In this document: positions 22,379 to 23,578 of the stretch, piece by piece
How the letters are laid out: every line of letters starts with the position of its first letter
Numbering within the stretch: the first letter of the stretch is position 1
NCBI GenBank assembly: GCA_001919995.1
Contig: MNIY01000068.1
Coordinates: 1-23,578, forward strand
Length of the DNA stretch: 23,578 nucleotides
Direction of reading: 5' to 3'
Source of the DNA: Ktedonobacter sp. 13_1_20CM_4_53_11
Lineage (GTDB): Bacteria; Chloroflexota; Ktedonobacteria; Ktedonobacterales; Ktedonobacteraceae
The notes under the pieces: generated by a model
What the model saw: the letters and a program-made list of their open reading frames with translations, nothing else
What the model was told of the DNA's origin: nothing
Databases searched by the model: none
Program-made: the position numbers and the translations under genes

Positions 22379-23578
22379 TCCCAATTGCCCCAGCGGGTGG
22401 TCCTGCCAGGACATCGGCAACCCCACCCCGGCCGGATCGGAAACTGTCTCTGGCAATACCTGGAGAGTCAACGCCGGGGGCGCGGGGAGTGGAGGAACTG
22501 CCGACCAGTTCCGCTTTACGGCGCGGAAAGTCAGCGGAGATTCGCAGGTCAGCGCCAAAGTAGTATCGCAGCAAACGACAGGAGGATCGGCCCAGGCAGG
22601 GCTGATGGTTCGCCAGTCGAGCGATCCGGCTTCCCCCTATTATGCAATTTTTCTACAACCTAATAATAGGCTGGTTGTGCAATATCGCCAGGCCTTTGGT
22701 GGCGCGACTACCACTGTGACGCAAACGAACCCGGCATCGCTGCCGCTGTATCTTGAGATTCAGCGAGTCGGCGATCAGTTCCAGGCCGCGACTTCGAATG
22801 ATGGCGGTACCTACACGCTCGTCCCAGGCACTACAATGGATGTGCCTATGCCAGCTGCCATCATGGAAGGTATGGCTCTCAGCTCAGGCACACAGGGCAT
22901 CCGGGACACGGTCGCATACGCCGCAGTGAATATACAGTCACCTGGCACTCCCCCCAATCCTCCTGCACCTCCGACTCCCTGTCCAGGCGGCTGGAGTTGT
23001 AGTGATATAGGAAACCCGGCGCTCGTAGGGGATCAGTCCCTCAGCGGAGGAACCTGGACGCTGAAAGGTGCGGGTAATGATATCAATGGCAATGCAGACC
23101 AGTTCCATTACGTGCGGCAATCGCTGGCAGCCAATGGCAGCATCAGTGCGCATATCCTCACACAGACCAATACGAACGCTTCGGCTAAAGCAGGTGTCAT
23201 GTTGCGACAGGGCACGAATGCGGACTCGGCCTACTACGCCGCTTTCGTGACGCCAGGCAACGGCATCGTCGTGCAGTACAGGCCGACGCAGGGACTTAAA
23301 ACCCAGATAGTAAGCGGACCTACAGGTACTGCGCCGACCTACCTGATGATTGCCCGGTCTAGCAACATCTATTGCACCTATACTTCGAGTGATGGTGCGA
23401 ACTGGTCCTATGTTACGGGTACATGTTTTACTCTGAGTCTGAACAGCCCAACATTAGCAGGATTGGCCGTGACATCTCAGAGTACAGGTACGATGAGCAC
23501 AGCTACCTTCGATACTGTCAATTTCAGCACCACTGCCCCCCCGCCACCAACAATCTGTACTGGTGGCTGGAGTTGCGG
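22335..23578 (+). CDS. Continuation of the propeller gene in the +1 frame: tandem C-P-x-G-W-S-C repeat modules (runs off the right edge)
   Basis: The frame containing GAT 22377 is open from 22161 to the end of the window (over 470 codons) with no stop. Its readable protein starts around P-C-L-P-A-T-T-P-P-P-P-P-P-D-P-N and carries two long repeats and the start of a third. No start codon with a ribosome site fits, so it is best read as the second half of the propeller gene. Each module has GWSCxDIGNP, SGxTW, ADQF, AGxMxRQ and YYAxF segments, a beta-rich pattern like concanavalin A-like/DUF1349-type carbohydrate-binding jelly rolls, and they are joined by Pro-rich linkers. The protein would be exported through the propeller signal peptide and is likely a surface glycan-binding or matrix protein (inference). 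The end is outside the window. Confidence 0.6.
22386..23578 (+). repeat. Tandem protein-coding repeats of about 192-198 codons
   Basis: Unit 1 starts at TGC 22386 and unit 2 at TGT 22980 (594 bp, 198 codons). Unit 3 starts at TGT 23556 (576 bp, 192 codons) and is cut by the window end after eight codons. Each opens with C-x2-G-W-S-C and the units are separated by linkers made mostly of Pro and Thr. The units differ enough that they are not a recent duplication. Confidence 0.75.

Overview
The window looks like a chromosomal segment of a soil-type, multicellular Chloroflexota bacterium of the Ktedonobacteria kind. This is an inference from gene style: a very large SARP/BTAD-AAA-TPR regulator, a GAF-SpoIIE-HATPase phosphatase/kinase with STAS partners, large membrane glycosyltransferase fusions, a Mutator-type transposase and moderate GC. 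No rRNA, tRNA or CRISPR array was seen.

Layout. 1-4020 is a worn, mobile-element-affected stretch. It holds the 5' part of a Mutator/IS256-like transposase (minus strand, running off the left edge), a secreted alkaline-phosphatase-superfamily phosphoesterase that has lost its N-terminus next to the transposase, a strong 20-bp hairpin, and an EamA/DMT transporter remnant lacking its N-terminus and broken by an amber codon. 4301-8975 is a plus-strand run: a GAF-SpoIIE phosphatase fused to an RsbW-like ATPase, two tandem STAS antagonists, an unrecognised 254-aa protein and a CrtI-like FAD oxidoreductase. The first three form a compact partner-switching module with no sigma factor in the window.

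9005-14586 is a minus-strand run. Read 5' to 3' it carries a LysR regulator, a 19-codon scar of an acyl-CoA dehydrogenase C-terminus, a MaoC-type hydratase, an HpcH/CitE-type CoA ester lyase and, behind its own TATAAT promoter, a SARP-LAL-like regulator. LysR, hydratase and lyase fit C5-dicarboxylate or acyl-CoA catabolism (itaconate/mesaconate/citramalate or methylsuccinyl-CoA type). The scar suggests that a dehydrogenase gene once sat between LysR and MaoC. The LysR leader has three ATGs spaced 13 bp apart by a tandem duplication.

14788-23578 is plus-strand. A cytidylate-kinase-like P-loop protein is followed by a roughly 530-bp gap, then a probable cell-surface polysaccharide group: a 1202-aa protein joining a cellulose-synthase-like GT2 to a GT-C-type membrane glycosyltransferase, a GtrA-GT2 fusion, and a secreted PQQ-like beta-propeller. 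The propeller reading frame ends in a proline-rich linker, but the +1 frame stays open to the window end and encodes about 195-aa repeats each starting with a C-P-x-G-W-S-C signature. The gene therefore appears frameshifted, or decoded by frameshifting, and probably lacks the end of its propeller.
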